DNA of 64,000 nucleotides. Source: Bacteroidales bacterium (GTDB lineage: Bacteria; Bacteroidota; Bacteroidia; Bacteroidales; UBA12077). The position numbers and the translations under genes were made by a program. The stretch spans positions 1-64,000 of the forward strand of contig JAQIBH010000090.1 in assembly GCA_027859205.1 (NCBI GenBank), read 5' to 3'. The notes beneath the pieces are model-generated. The model searched no databases. It was given only the letters and a program-made list of their open reading frames with translations, and was not told where the DNA came from. This document shows, one piece after another, positions 8,255-16,550 of this stretch (the stretch's first letter is position 1; every line of letters begins with the position of its first letter).

Positions 8255-8626
8255 ATGATTTTTGGATGTGGTATTGATATAGAAGAAATAGAAAGATTTA
8301 ATAAACATTATTTTGATAAAGGTATATTATCGAATTTAGTTTATGATATTTTTACATCTAAAGAAATTGAAAACTTTTCAGTTTTTGGGAAAGAAGCCTT
8401 TTTAAAAGGCTTTTCTTTTAAAGAAGCATTTTATAAAGCACTAGATAATACAGATGTAGATTTCAAAGACATAGAAATTATTTTTTCAAACGATAAGGAT
8501 TTTGAGATTTTTACCTCAAATAGAATAAAGGAGATACTTATGAAGGAAAGAATTACTGATATCACTGCAAGTTTTCATATAAGTGACCAGTACGTTGTTT
8601 TCAAGGTTTTGTTAAAAAAATTATAA
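8255..8626 (+). CDS. acpS: holo-ACP synthase (AcpS-type phosphopantetheinyl transferase)
   Basis: 123 residues, the normal AcpS length. The two metal-binding signatures are present: GCGIDIEEIERF (Asp8) and FSFKEAFYKAL (residues 52-62, Glu56). It moves 4'-phosphopantetheine from CoA to the Ser of carrier proteins. It lies between the second ACP and the acyltransferase with gaps of 9 and 3 bases, so it is probably a cluster-specific enzyme that activates the two ACPs. Part of the middle (TSKEIENFSVFGKEAFLKG) fits the family only loosely. Confidence 0.88.
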   Translation: MIFGCGIDIEEIERFNKHYFDKGILSNLVYDIFTSKEIENFSVFGKEAFLKGFSFKEAFYKALDNTDVDFKDIEIIFSNDKDFEIFTSNRIKEILMKERITDITASFHISDQYVVFKVLLKKL

Positions 8627-8629
8627 ATA

Positions 8630-9559
8630 ATGAGTAATAAAACAGCTTTTGTTTTTCCTGCATTTATTACTGAGTTTACTGAAAAGGAATTAGATTTTCT
8701 AAGCGAAAATTCCATTGATTTTACTAATTATTTGCAAAGAGCCTCTTCAGCTATAAATCTTGATTTACCAGAGTTTTCATATAGTTCAAATAATTATAGA
8801 AACAACGAGTTAAAGTCGCAACTTTTGGCATATTTATTTAGTTGTGCTTTTTTTGATATAGCAGAAAAAAAAGGTGTTGTGCCTCATTTTGTAGTTGGAT
8901 ATAGTATGGGGATATACGCATCATTATATGCTGCGAAATCTATTTCCTTAGAAGAAGGTGTAAAATTAATTCATAAGGCTTATACAATTGTTCATGAATT
9001 AACTAAAACTGAAATTTATGGAATGGGTGCAATCATAGGATTGCCAATAAAGGATATTGAGTATATTATAACTGAAAGTAAATTAGATGCAGATATTATT
9101 AATATAAATAATGAACATTCATTTGTTATTGCGGGAAAAAAGAAAGAAGTGAATTTGGTTCTTGAAAAGGCAAAAGAGGAGGGTGCGATGTCAACAGTTG
9201 AACTTACTGTTAATACACCTTATCATTCAAAATATTTATCAAAATTTACAGATAGCCTTAAACAATATATTGATACTATTCCTATAAGCAATGCTGAGAT
9301 TCCAATTATATCTACCTATGATCAAAGAGAAATAGTTAAAGTATCTGAAATTAAATCTGAATTAATATTTAATTTAACATGTAAAATTAATTGGTATAAA
9401 ACAGTGCAGAAATTGCTTAAGAAAGGTGTAAGTGATATTTATGAATGTGGTGCCGGAAAGGATTTGAAGAAAATTTCAAGATTCATTAAAGGTGATTATC
9501 GTATGAACTTAATTTATAAAATATTAAAGGAGCCTAAAAAAGACTCCTTTTCTATATGA
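8630..9559 (+). CDS. divergent FabD-like acyltransferase
   Basis: 309 residues with the FabD/acyltransferase fold. The nucleophile is Ser92 in VVGYSMGIYASLYAA, and the catalytic His199 lies in VNTPYHSKYL. The C-terminal DIYECGAGKDLKKISRFIKG matches the end of FabD. Compared by eye with E. coli FabD, two key parts are changed. The GQGSQ loop after FVFP reads AFITEF. The malonyl-binding Arg (EMRGKFMQ in FabD) aligns with HKAYTIVH, so no Arg is present. Malonyl transfer is therefore doubtful, and a monocarboxylic or amino-acyl substrate is more likely. It ends the operon, and a terminator hairpin overlaps its last codons. Confidence 0.82.
   Translation: MSNKTAFVFPAFITEFTEKELDFLSENSIDFTNYLQRASSAINLDLPEFSYSSNNYRNNELKSQLLAYLFSCAFFDIAEKKGVVPHFVVGYSMGIYASLYAAKSISLEEGVKLIHKAYTIVHELTKTEIYGMGAIIGLPIKDIEYIITESKLDADIININNEHSFVIAGKKKEVNLVLEKAKEEGAMSTVELTVNTPYHSKYLSKFTDSLKQYIDTIPISNAEIPIISTYDQREIVKVSEIKSELIFNLTCKINWYKTVQKLLKKGVSDIYECGAGKDLKKISRFIKGDYRMNLIYKILKEPKKDSFSI
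9526..9555 (+). terminator. terminator hairpin inside the 3' end of the acyltransferase gene
   Basis: AAAGGAG pairs with CTCCTTT around an 11-base loop, followed by TT. The right arm lies within the last codons of the acyltransferase gene, so the terminator is embedded in coding sequence. It would close the plus-strand operon. Confidence 0.6.
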
Positions 9560-9570
9560 AATATAAGATA

Positions 9571-10182
9571 TTATTTAAAAGCTTTTTTCACTAAAAATGC
9601 TCCAAGAGATTTTCCACCTTTAGCATATGATTCTTGAATTCTGTATCCAGCATCATAATCATTTCCCATACCACGACCAGGAACTTTTGTCATAGTAATA
9701 ACAGCTAAAACATTTTCTTTATTCTCCGTTTCAACAAATTTTACTTCAAGATTAATCATGGCATCTTTTTTCATAATTCCAATGTTAAATCCAGGTTCTG
9801 TAAAAGTTGTTTTTACAATTAATGTGTATTTAGCATTAATATTTGTTTGATCGAAATTACAGTTAGCTTTTGCAGCGTAATTATTCATTAATTCTTCAAA
9901 TTTTGGGTGAAATCTACCTTCTCTATCTGCTTCCCAATTATCTTTCCATGTATCACCTTTTCCTGCTTCAGCCTCATTATATTCAGCAACTTTTTTATTT
10001 ACATAATCTTCTTCTTTATCAAACTTTCCAACTGCCATTTCACTATAGTCATATTCTAATAGTACTTCTGTTTGTCCTTTTAAGAAACTTAAATCACCTT
10101 CAGTTACCTTAATTTTTTGCGCTTGAACAGCGGTTACACTTAGTACAACAAGCGCAGCTACAATAGTTTTTAAAATCTTCAT
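9571..10182 (-). CDS. secreted protein of unknown function
   Basis: 203 residues beginning with a clear signal peptide (MKILKTIVAALVVLSVTAVQA, cleavage likely after AQA or AVQA). The mature part is rich in Glu, Lys and Tyr, with KGQTEVLLEYDYSEMAVGKF and KFEELMNNYAAKAN. It resembles small secreted proteins of Bacteroidales that have no assigned role. It has no membrane anchor and no lipobox Cys. It follows the two genes upstream by 36 bases and may share their transcript. Confidence 0.75.
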   Translation of the reverse strand: MKILKTIVAALVVLSVTAVQAQKIKVTEGDLSFLKGQTEVLLEYDYSEMAVGKFDKEEDYVNKKVAEYNEAEAGKGDTWKDNWEADREGRFHPKFEELMNNYAAKANCNFDQTNINAKYTLIVKTTFTEPGFNIGIMKKDAMINLEVKFVETENKENVLAVITMTKVPGRGMGNDYDAGYRIQESYAKGGKSLGAFLVKKAFK

Positions 10183-10218
10183 AGTTTATAGTTTTAATAG
10201 TTTAGTACGATTAAAAAA

Positions 10219-10404
10219 TTAGATATAATTAATTATAATTGCATAAATCCCATGAATAGAAGCAGTAAAAAACAGAATAATTCCGAGTAATTTATGAGTT
10301 TTATATTTTACCTTAATAAGTCTTAAACCACTTAGAAGTTGGAATAAAATTAATGATAAATTAATTATTCCAAGTAATAATATAATATCTACACCAAAAA
10401 TCAT
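10219..10404 (-). CDS. small two-helix membrane protein, possibly haem-binding
   Basis: 61 residues with two hydrophobic helices (about 2-26 and 36-59) joined by a basic loop, KVKYKTHKLLG. His in THKLLG and His in TASIHGIYA lie at either end of the second helix, a spacing seen in cytochrome b-type ferric reductase or b561 helices. It lies 12 bases after the desulfoferrodoxin-like gene, so a redox partnership is possible. Haem binding is inference only. Confidence 0.6.
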   Translation of the reverse strand: MIFGVDIILLLGIINLSLILFQLLSGLRLIKVKYKTHKLLGIILFFTASIHGIYAIIINYI

Positions 10405-10416
10405 AATAATTTATTT

Positions 10417-10803
10417 TTATTCAACTTTAACAGTTACTTTTTCTTCGCTTTTTGATCCATGTCTGTTGCAGTGGCCTTCAGCTCTTATTTCAAAATCTGC
10501 CTCAGCTTTAACCTTAAACTCAAGAGTAAAGTTTTGATTTTCTGGTAATTTATCTTTTGGATATTCCCATTTTTTATATTCTTCGCCATTTATTTTTACT
10601 AAAACCCAATCGGTATGATGCCCCGACGTATTACCAGAATGGCTAACTTCTATTTTTATAGTTATTTCTGTGCCCTTTTGAGCTTTTCCAGGAGCAATAA
10701 CTTTTACCGAGGTTTTATTGGCATAACCATTGAAAGAGAATAAGATAAAAGCGAATAATGTGATAATTCCTGTAATCGTAAATTTACGTTTCATAGTATA
10801 CAT
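10417..10803 (-). CDS. exported desulfoferrodoxin/superoxide reductase-like protein
   Basis: 128 residues with an N-terminal signal peptide (about 1-28, ending NGYA). The mature domain fits the iron site of desulfoferrodoxin. EVSHSGNTSGHHTDWV parallels the PHPNTTEHHIRYI region of neelaredoxin, and EGHCNRHGSKSEEKV parallels YCNIHGLWENEV. These give Cys and His ligands in CNxHG plus two upstream His. The N-terminal EKHVP motif, which supplies the fourth His, is absent, and the first His pair is spaced one residue wider. It is therefore either a variant site or a related non-reductase. The family reduces superoxide or binds iron. Export to the periplasm is unusual for the classical cytoplasmic enzymes. 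Confidence 0.7.
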   Translation of the reverse strand: MYTMKRKFTITGIITLFAFILFSFNGYANKTSVKVIAPGKAQKGTEITIKIEVSHSGNTSGHHTDWVLVKINGEEYKKWEYPKDKLPENQNFTLEFKVKAEADFEIRAEGHCNRHGSKSEEKVTVKVE

Positions 10804-10983
10804 CCCGTTTAAATGTTTAGCTAATTTAATTAAAATTTTCTGATTTGGAAATTTGTTTAGGATTTATTGAATAATATTAAAGTGTTAAGAATTAAGAGCA
10901 AGATATTGTGCAGAAAGTAAATTAAAATCTAGGGTTAAGTATTATATGCTTGATTTTATGATTATGTTTTTTTGTATTTCTTT

Positions 10984-11020
10984 ATATCTTGTGTCTTGTA
11001 TCTTGTGTCTCACATCTTTT
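10984..11020. repeat. short degenerate direct repeat (ATCTTGTGTCT type)
   Basis: The intergenic stretch holds TATCTTGTGTCT twice, with only TGT... variants between the copies. Such decayed short-period repeats are common between genes in Bacteroidota, and others of different sequence occur in this window. No coding potential. Confidence 0.5.
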
Positions 11021-11021
11021 A

Positions 11022-12365
11022 TTAAATAACATCTGTTCCTTTTTTTATTAGCCACAACTTCCCAACATTTTCATAAAATTTTTCAAGTGGAAGTTTTGTT
11101 TTTAATACACTATTAAAGAAATTATATTTCGAAAGGTCATAATCAATTATTTGATTTTTTATTTCATCATAAAAAGGAGTGCCAGGCATAGGAGTAAGGA
11201 TAGTATAACCAGCATAAGTTACTTTATGTGAATTAGTATATTCCGATAAAGCATTAAAATCAGAATCATCATAATCGTTCGGAATAACATAATTTCCACG
11301 AAGCATAATTCCATTTTGATGAAAAATATTTATTGCTTCATGAATTAATTTCGCATCGGAACTTTTGTTATATCTTTTTAGTTCTTCTTCTCGAAAGGAT
11401 TCAAATCCACAAATTACTACTTTTAAGCCACCTTTTGCTAGCTTTTCAATCAATTTAGGATATTTAACAGCTGTATCTGTTCTAATATCCATTATAAATG
11501 TTTTCTTAATTCCTTCTTCCTTAATTCGATCAAATAGCTTGTCAATAGTTGAGGTATCTACAATTGTATTTGCATCGGCAAACCTAACAATAGGATAATC
11601 GTCGGTTTGTTTTAACTCTGTAATTATACTTTCGACGTTTCGTTTTAAATACTTCCCGTCGTACTGGCACCATATCGAGCAAAATGTACATTTATAAGGG
11701 CAACCAAGAGATGTGAAAAGGTAGGTTGATGGATATGGAGAATTCCCGACTTTATACGTTTCTTTCCATCTTTCTAAGTGTTTTCTGTTAGGAAATAAGA
11801 AATCCTTGTTTGCAGAATTAAATTCTATTGTTTTGGCTTTTGATTTTTCAAGTCTTCCTGCTCTATTAAAAATGACTCCTGGAATGTTTTCAATAGGAGT
11901 ATTTAGTTCTTTCGCTTTAATAACTTCTTTAAATGTGTGTGCCGATTGCCCGGGAAGAATTATATCAACCGCAGGATCAGTAAAATCATTTGTTGAAAGG
12001 GTTGCATGTAATCCGCCTACTACCGTTAATATATTTGGATTAAACTCCTTTGTTGCTTGTAAAATTTCAATTGCATAATAAAATTCCGATGCTATTGTGG
12101 TTGTTCCTACAACATCGGGCTTATGTTCTTTTAATAATTTTGTAACTAATTCTTTTAATGGAGGAGTCGTTTCTGGGTGAAGATCATATTCACCTTTAGT
12201 ATCAAAAACTACAACATCGTGGTCTTTTACTGCTTCAGCTACAGTAAGTAAACCTAACGGAGGGCCAATTAATTTTTTATGAATATACTTTTTTGCTTCT
12301 TCTGGTGCAGAAGCTAAAATCATGTTATGTGGTGATCGAGGTGTATTTATTAAAAGTATTTTCAT
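11022..12365 (-). CDS. B12-binding-domain radical SAM protein (second)
   Basis: 447 residues. The N-terminal B12-like domain (about 1-165) contains LLINTPRSP, PPLGLLTVAEAV, VVGTTTIASEF, VVGGLHATL and LPGQS. The radical SAM motif is CPYKCTFC (Cys222, Cys226, Cys229), and the C-terminal part reads MLRGNYVIPNDYDDSD and TPMPGTPFYDEI. It belongs to the BchE-like class whose members make methyl transfers or ring closures; the substrate cannot be told. It shares its class but not its detail with the enzyme at 6265. It stands alone between short intergenic regions, so it is not clearly part of the biosynthetic operon. Confidence 0.85.
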   Translation of the reverse strand: MKILLINTPRSPHNMILASAPEEAKKYIHKKLIGPPLGLLTVAEAVKDHDVVVFDTKGEYDLHPETTPPLKELVTKLLKEHKPDVVGTTTIASEFYYAIEILQATKEFNPNILTVVGGLHATLSTNDFTDPAVDIILPGQSAHTFKEVIKAKELNTPIENIPGVIFNRAGRLEKSKAKTIEFNSANKDFLFPNRKHLERWKETYKVGNSPYPSTYLFTSLGCPYKCTFCSIWCQYDGKYLKRNVESIITELKQTDDYPIVRFADANTIVDTSTIDKLFDRIKEEGIKKTFIMDIRTDTAVKYPKLIEKLAKGGLKVVICGFESFREEELKRYNKSSDAKLIHEAINIFHQNGIMLRGNYVIPNDYDDSDFNALSEYTNSHKVTYAGYTILTPMPGTPFYDEIKNQIIDYDLSKYNFFNSVLKTKLPLEKFYENVGKLWLIKKGTDVI

Positions 12366-12514
12366 ATGTGAAGTCTAACAAAAAGCTGTTTGCGAAGATA
12401 ACAAAAGATTCTAATTTATTTAAAAGGAAAGTCCCTTATGAATTAATGTGAACGACTTGATTATATATTTATGAATTCGATAATTTATTTACAAAGCTTA
12501 TTGATTTTTAAAAT

Positions 12515-14866
12515 TTAGAATTGAATTCGATAACTTGCCATTGGATATAATTCCATTTCACGATTATAATATTCTTTACCAGTTAAAGGATCTATTCTAT
12601 ATTCATATACACTTGTATATCCTGTTCTGTATTGTAAATCCATAGCAATTTCAACATTGTATTTGGGTTTATTCCTCTTAATTCCTAATCTTAAATTAAT
12701 TCGGAAATAATCTTTTTGCTGGATTTCATAAGCATTATCCCAATCAAGAACTTCAATTCCTTGGTTTAACGTTTCTGCTACATCGTAAGGAATATAGGGT
12801 CTTCCTCCAGCATAGGTTGTTCTTAATCCAATAGAAAAAGCGTTATTCTTTCTGAAAGGAATTTCATAACCTCCTAATACATTAATTGCGTAATTACCAT
12901 TAAATGCTGTATTCCTCTTTATCCCATCATATCCCTTATAATTTGACTCATAGATGGATGCTGTAATTAAGAAATAAAAATTATTGGATAAAAATCGTTC
13001 GAGTGTAAATTCAATCCCATAGTTTTCACCAGTACCTTTATTTACTAAACTATCAGTACGTTCAATAAAATATTCAGCACCAAAATTAAGAACGGAATAC
13101 TCGGGTTGTCCTTCTTTTACAGGTACATCATATAAATATTGGTAATATGTTTCTATTTTTAATCTTAGTACATCACTAAATAAATGATCATACCCTAAAA
13201 TAATCTGATTGCTTTTTGTAAAATCCAAATTCTTGTTAGATAAAACGATATCTCCATTGTTTAGCTGGGTTTGAGTAAAATAGATTATTCTTAGCTGCGT
13301 TTGGCTATGTAATCCATATCCAATTTTAAAAGAGTTTTTCTCGTTTAAATTCCAATTAAATCCCATTCGTGGCTCTAATGAAAATGAATTGTTCATATCA
13401 AGATATTGGGAATGTAGCCCTAAATACAGTTCTATATTATTAGTGAATTTATGTTTGAATTGTGTATATAATTGAAATAAATTAAATTCATCGCTCAGAT
13501 CAGTGAACACCTCAAATTGTCCTTCAGTCATCGTACTATCAGCAAAATTTACAAAGTATCGATCTGCAATAAGACCATAGCTAAATGTATTTCTGCTATT
13601 AATTTTTGTGTTCACATGAGTTGTAAGGCTGGCTTTTACTTCAGATGATTCTTCACCTGCCCAAATATCTGGACTTGGGTCCCCGACACTTATAGTATCA
13701 ATTTGAGTAGTTACTTTTGATCCATACAGAGATATGGCAGTTTGTAATCTGGTTTTTGTACCAAAAAAATGAACATATGAAAGAGCTAATGTGCCAATAT
13801 CAGATCCATTACTTAAATCTTCGCCCCAACTTTCAAAAGCCCAGTCTTTTTGATCATCATTAGAATCAAACATTTCGATATAGCTTTTGCCACCCATCCC
13901 AACAAAAGTCAGTCTCCCTTTTTTCATAGGAAAATTGAGTTTAAATGTTAAATCTTGATATTGTGTGGTTTCAACTTCAGCACCAAGTAAATCTATAATA
14001 TCTACAAGTGAATATCTATAAGCAATTAAATAAGAGGCATTAGAGTTTTTTGAAAATGGACCTTCAGTTCCAAATTCTAAACCGTTATAACCAAATTCAG
14101 CCCAATATTCTCTTTTTTCATTGTTTCCCGCACGCATTTTTAAATCAAATACTCCTGCAAGGGCATTTCCATATTCAGCAGGAAAAGCTCCTGTTAAGAA
14201 ATCCGAATTAGTAAGCAAATTATTATTTAATATGGTTATGGGACCACCGGTTGTCCCGGATGCCGCAAAATGATTCGGATTAGGAATTTCAATTCCATCG
14301 AGCCTCCATAATAATCCTGTTGAGGAGTTTCCCCTAATAACAATATCGTTTCTGTTATCACGAACTGACATAACTCCGGCATAATTTGCGGCCATTCTCG
14401 CAGGATCTCCATAGCTTCCCGGATATCTTTTAGTTTCATCAACCGTAAATGATCGGGCACTAATGGTTGCCATTTTATTTATAGGCTTATCTTTTTTGAT
14501 AGTTGCTTTTATAACTACTTCGTCAATTGCAGTCACAGATTCGTCTAATTCAATTCTAATAATTTTCTCTTTAGCTGAGCTAATGACAATATTATCAATA
14601 ATTTGTGTTTTGTAACCAATATAACTTGCTTGAATGGTTTGCCTCCCTATAATTACTTCTTCGAATCTAAAATAACCGTTTTCATTGCTTATTGTACCTT
14701 GTTGAGGCGAAGATTCCGGTAAAATAATATTTACACTAGGTAAAGGAATCTGAGTTTCCCTATCAACAACAATCCCTCTTAATGTTTGTTTTAAATTTTC
14801 TTGTGAAGAGCCGACCTTAGTTTGGGAAATCAGCAGAGAAAGAATTAAGATATATTTTAGGTTCAT
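12515..14866 (-). CDS. TonB-dependent outer-membrane receptor
   Basis: 783 residues. There is a signal peptide (about 1-21), then a carboxypeptidase-regulatory-like beta domain (about 28-118, LRGIVVDRETQIPLPSVNI). The plug domain follows (about 145-245, with DIVIRGNSSTGLLWRLDGIEIPNP kept in pieces), then a 22-strand-type barrel ending with the aromatic MASYRIQF. It imports an unknown large or scarce substrate across the outer membrane with TonB energy. No SusD-like partner is adjacent, so a glycan role is not indicated. It is shorter than SusC proteins, which are about 1000 residues. Confidence 0.9.
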   Translation of the reverse strand: MNLKYILILSLLISQTKVGSSQENLKQTLRGIVVDRETQIPLPSVNIILPESSPQQGTISNENGYFRFEEVIIGRQTIQASYIGYKTQIIDNIVISSAKEKIIRIELDESVTAIDEVVIKATIKKDKPINKMATISARSFTVDETKRYPGSYGDPARMAANYAGVMSVRDNRNDIVIRGNSSTGLLWRLDGIEIPNPNHFAASGTTGGPITILNNNLLTNSDFLTGAFPAEYGNALAGVFDLKMRAGNNEKREYWAEFGYNGLEFGTEGPFSKNSNASYLIAYRYSLVDIIDLLGAEVETTQYQDLTFKLNFPMKKGRLTFVGMGGKSYIEMFDSNDDQKDWAFESWGEDLSNGSDIGTLALSYVHFFGTKTRLQTAISLYGSKVTTQIDTISVGDPSPDIWAGEESSEVKASLTTHVNTKINSRNTFSYGLIADRYFVNFADSTMTEGQFEVFTDLSDEFNLFQLYTQFKHKFTNNIELYLGLHSQYLDMNNSFSLEPRMGFNWNLNEKNSFKIGYGLHSQTQLRIIYFTQTQLNNGDIVLSNKNLDFTKSNQIILGYDHLFSDVLRLKIETYYQYLYDVPVKEGQPEYSVLNFGAEYFIERTDSLVNKGTGENYGIEFTLERFLSNNFYFLITASIYESNYKGYDGIKRNTAFNGNYAINVLGGYEIPFRKNNAFSIGLRTTYAGGRPYIPYDVAETLNQGIEVLDWDNAYEIQQKDYFRINLRLGIKRNKPKYNVEIAMDLQYRTGYTSVYEYRIDPLTGKEYYNREMELYPMASYRIQF

Positions 14867-14896
14867 TAATTATATTTCGTTTTACTTTCAGATAAA

Positions 14897-14904
14897 CAAA
14901 TATA
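14897..14904 (-). promoter_or_regulatory. -7 box TATATTTG upstream of the TonB receptor
   Basis: On the minus strand the sequence TATATTTG lies 31 bases before the receptor's start codon and fits the Bacteroidota -7 consensus TAnnTTTG. No clear -33 TTTG is seen. Confidence 0.35.
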
Positions 14905-14913
14905 CACGAATTA

Positions 14914-15480
14914 TTAATTACTTTTTATTGAGAATCCTGCTTGTTCAATAATATCTCCTAACTGAATGTATTTCCCGTGAGAATATGCTATTAGTTCTTG
15001 ATGTTGCATGTTTATAGCACCGGTTGATTTATCGATATAATTTTCAGATACTTGAATATTCACAACTTCGGCAAGAAACATGTCGTGTGATCCAAGTTCT
15101 TTAATTTCAGTTACTTTACATTCAATATTTATAGGAGATTCAACAATTATTGTAGTATTTACCTTTTCACCTTTACGAGGAGTGAGCCCCATTTCTTTAA
15201 ACTTATCACAATCTCTTCCAGATTTTCTTCCACAGAAATCTGCTGCTCTAACTAAATCTTTTGTCGAGTAATTTATCACAAACTCCATATTTCTCTTAAT
15301 AATATCATGCGAGTATCGCTCTTTTCGAATAGAAACATAGCACATAGGAGGAATTGAATTAATTGTTCCTGTCCATGCTATTGTAATAATATTATGCTCA
15401 TCAGAGTTTGAGCCACAGCTTACCATTGCTGCAGGAACTGGATAAATTAATGCTGCAGGGTTTTTATTTATTTTTTTCAT
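14914..15480 (-). CDS. flavin reductase-like (FMN-binding split-barrel) protein
   Basis: 188 residues of the flavin reductase-like domain family. Family features are the opening AALIYPVPAAMVSCGS, NIITIAWTGTINSIPPMCYVSIRKERYS and NMEFVINYSTKDLVRAADFCGRKSGRD. These proteins bind FMN and reduce flavins or act as flavoproteins of unknown substrate; Bacteroidota carry several. There is no signal peptide. It lies upstream of and in line with the TonB receptor gene, separated by 47 bases. Confidence 0.85.
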   Translation of the reverse strand: MKKINKNPAALIYPVPAAMVSCGSNSDEHNIITIAWTGTINSIPPMCYVSIRKERYSHDIIKRNMEFVINYSTKDLVRAADFCGRKSGRDCDKFKEMGLTPRKGEKVNTTIIVESPINIECKVTEIKELGSHDMFLAEVVNIQVSENYIDKSTGAINMQHQELIAYSHGKYIQLGDIIEQAGFSIKSN

Positions 15481-15610
15481 GATTTTTAGGGCTTGACATT
15501 AATTTATAATCCAGAAGATTAAGTATAATATGTTTAATTTAATAAAACTAGCCGTTTTTTTAACTATAACAGATGAAAAATACAAATGAGGAAAATAAAT
15601 TTTTACAAAT

Positions 15611-15638
15611 AAAAAAACCGACATTTGCCGGTTTTTAT
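15611..15638 (-). terminator. rho-independent terminator after the STAS gene
   Basis: AAAAACCGACA and TGCCGGTTTTT form an 11-bp stem with one mismatch, T-rich on both strands. It lies just past the STAS stop codon. Confidence 0.8.
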
Positions 15639-15639
15639 T

Positions 15640-15978
15640 TTATTCAAATGTATCCATACACTTGTCTATATCATCGCAAATGTCGAATACATTATGTAAT
15701 TGTAACAGTTTAACCAATTCCATAACTTCTGGAGAAATATTGCAAATTTTAAATTGACTATCATTATTCTTTGCATTTCGTAATATTGAAAGCAAAGCTC
15801 CAAAACCAGAACTGTCAACATATTCAACACCTTCTAGGTTTAGAATAAGTTTCGTATTTGCCATTGTTAAATATTGAGCAACTTCTTCTTTTAAAGACTG
15901 GGCAATTAAGATATTTAATTTGCTCACATTATCAAATGTTAGTATCTCAATTCCGTTGTTCGATTCATGTTTTAACAT
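15640..15978 (-). CDS. STAS-domain anti-sigma factor antagonist
   Basis: 112 residues matching the SpoIIAA/RsbV STAS fold. The phosphorylation site is within VEYVDSSGFGALLSIL (Ser56/Ser57). It would switch a partner protein by its phosphorylation state. The neighbouring gene, 17 bases upstream, is an Hpt protein, so the two may form a small signalling pair. No kinase or PP2C phosphatase is adjacent. Confidence 0.88.
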   Translation of the reverse strand: MLKHESNNGIEILTFDNVSKLNILIAQSLKEEVAQYLTMANTKLILNLEGVEYVDSSGFGALLSILRNAKNNDSQFKICNISPEVMELVKLLQLHNVFDICDDIDKCMDTFE

Positions 15979-15995
15979 AGATTCCGGTTTAAAGG

Positions 15996-16358
15996 TTAAT
16001 ATTTTCGAATTTTCTTAATTTCTTTTAATTCTCTAACAGCTATATTACTTTCACTTACAAATTTAGCAATAATTTCCTTATATCCATTAATATTCTTTCC
16101 CTCTTTTGCATTTTCCTCCAAATTTTTTAGCACATTAGCTAATTCTTTCATTCCCACCATTAGGATAGCAGATTTTGCTTTGTGTGCTGTTTTGCCTAAA
16201 TTAATCCAGTCTTTATTTGAATAGCAATCATTTAATGATTTTTGATATTCTGGGATTTGCTCAAAAAACATTTCAATCAAATCTTTAATTAAGTCATTAC
16301 TTCCGTCACTTATCTCATTTAAATACGAAAGGTCAACTATCTTATGATTGTTCTCCAT
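15996..16358 (-). CDS. Hpt (histidine phosphotransfer) domain protein
   Basis: 120 residues consisting of one Hpt four-helix domain. The phospho-accepting His59 lies in LGKTAHKAKSAILMVGM. It passes phosphate between hybrid kinases and response regulators. It is co-transcribed with the STAS gene. The partner kinase is not in the window next to it. Confidence 0.88.
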   Translation of the reverse strand: MENNHKIVDLSYLNEISDGSNDLIKDLIEMFFEQIPEYQKSLNDCYSNKDWINLGKTAHKAKSAILMVGMKELANVLKNLEENAKEGKNINGYKEIIAKFVSESNIAVRELKEIKKIRKY

Positions 16359-16550
16359 TATCTTTTAAAATCATTTTTTAAAAATATCGTAATAATTTTA
16401 ATGTTTAGCAAAATACAAAAAATTAATTATAAAGAATATAAGTATAAAGAGATATTAATTTTTATTTTTACAATACTTTTCTTATAATTAAACAATCTAT
16501 CTTGATTTGAGTATAAGGATTAATTAGAGACTAAATCAAACTGAATAATA

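Noticed and set aside
10984-11020. CRISPR array
   Set aside because: The repeats are about 12 bases, only two copies, with no regular spacers and no cas genes in the window.
12515-14866. SusC/SusD polysaccharide utilisation locus
   Set aside because: The receptor is only 783 residues, and no SusD-like or glycoside hydrolase gene is nearby.
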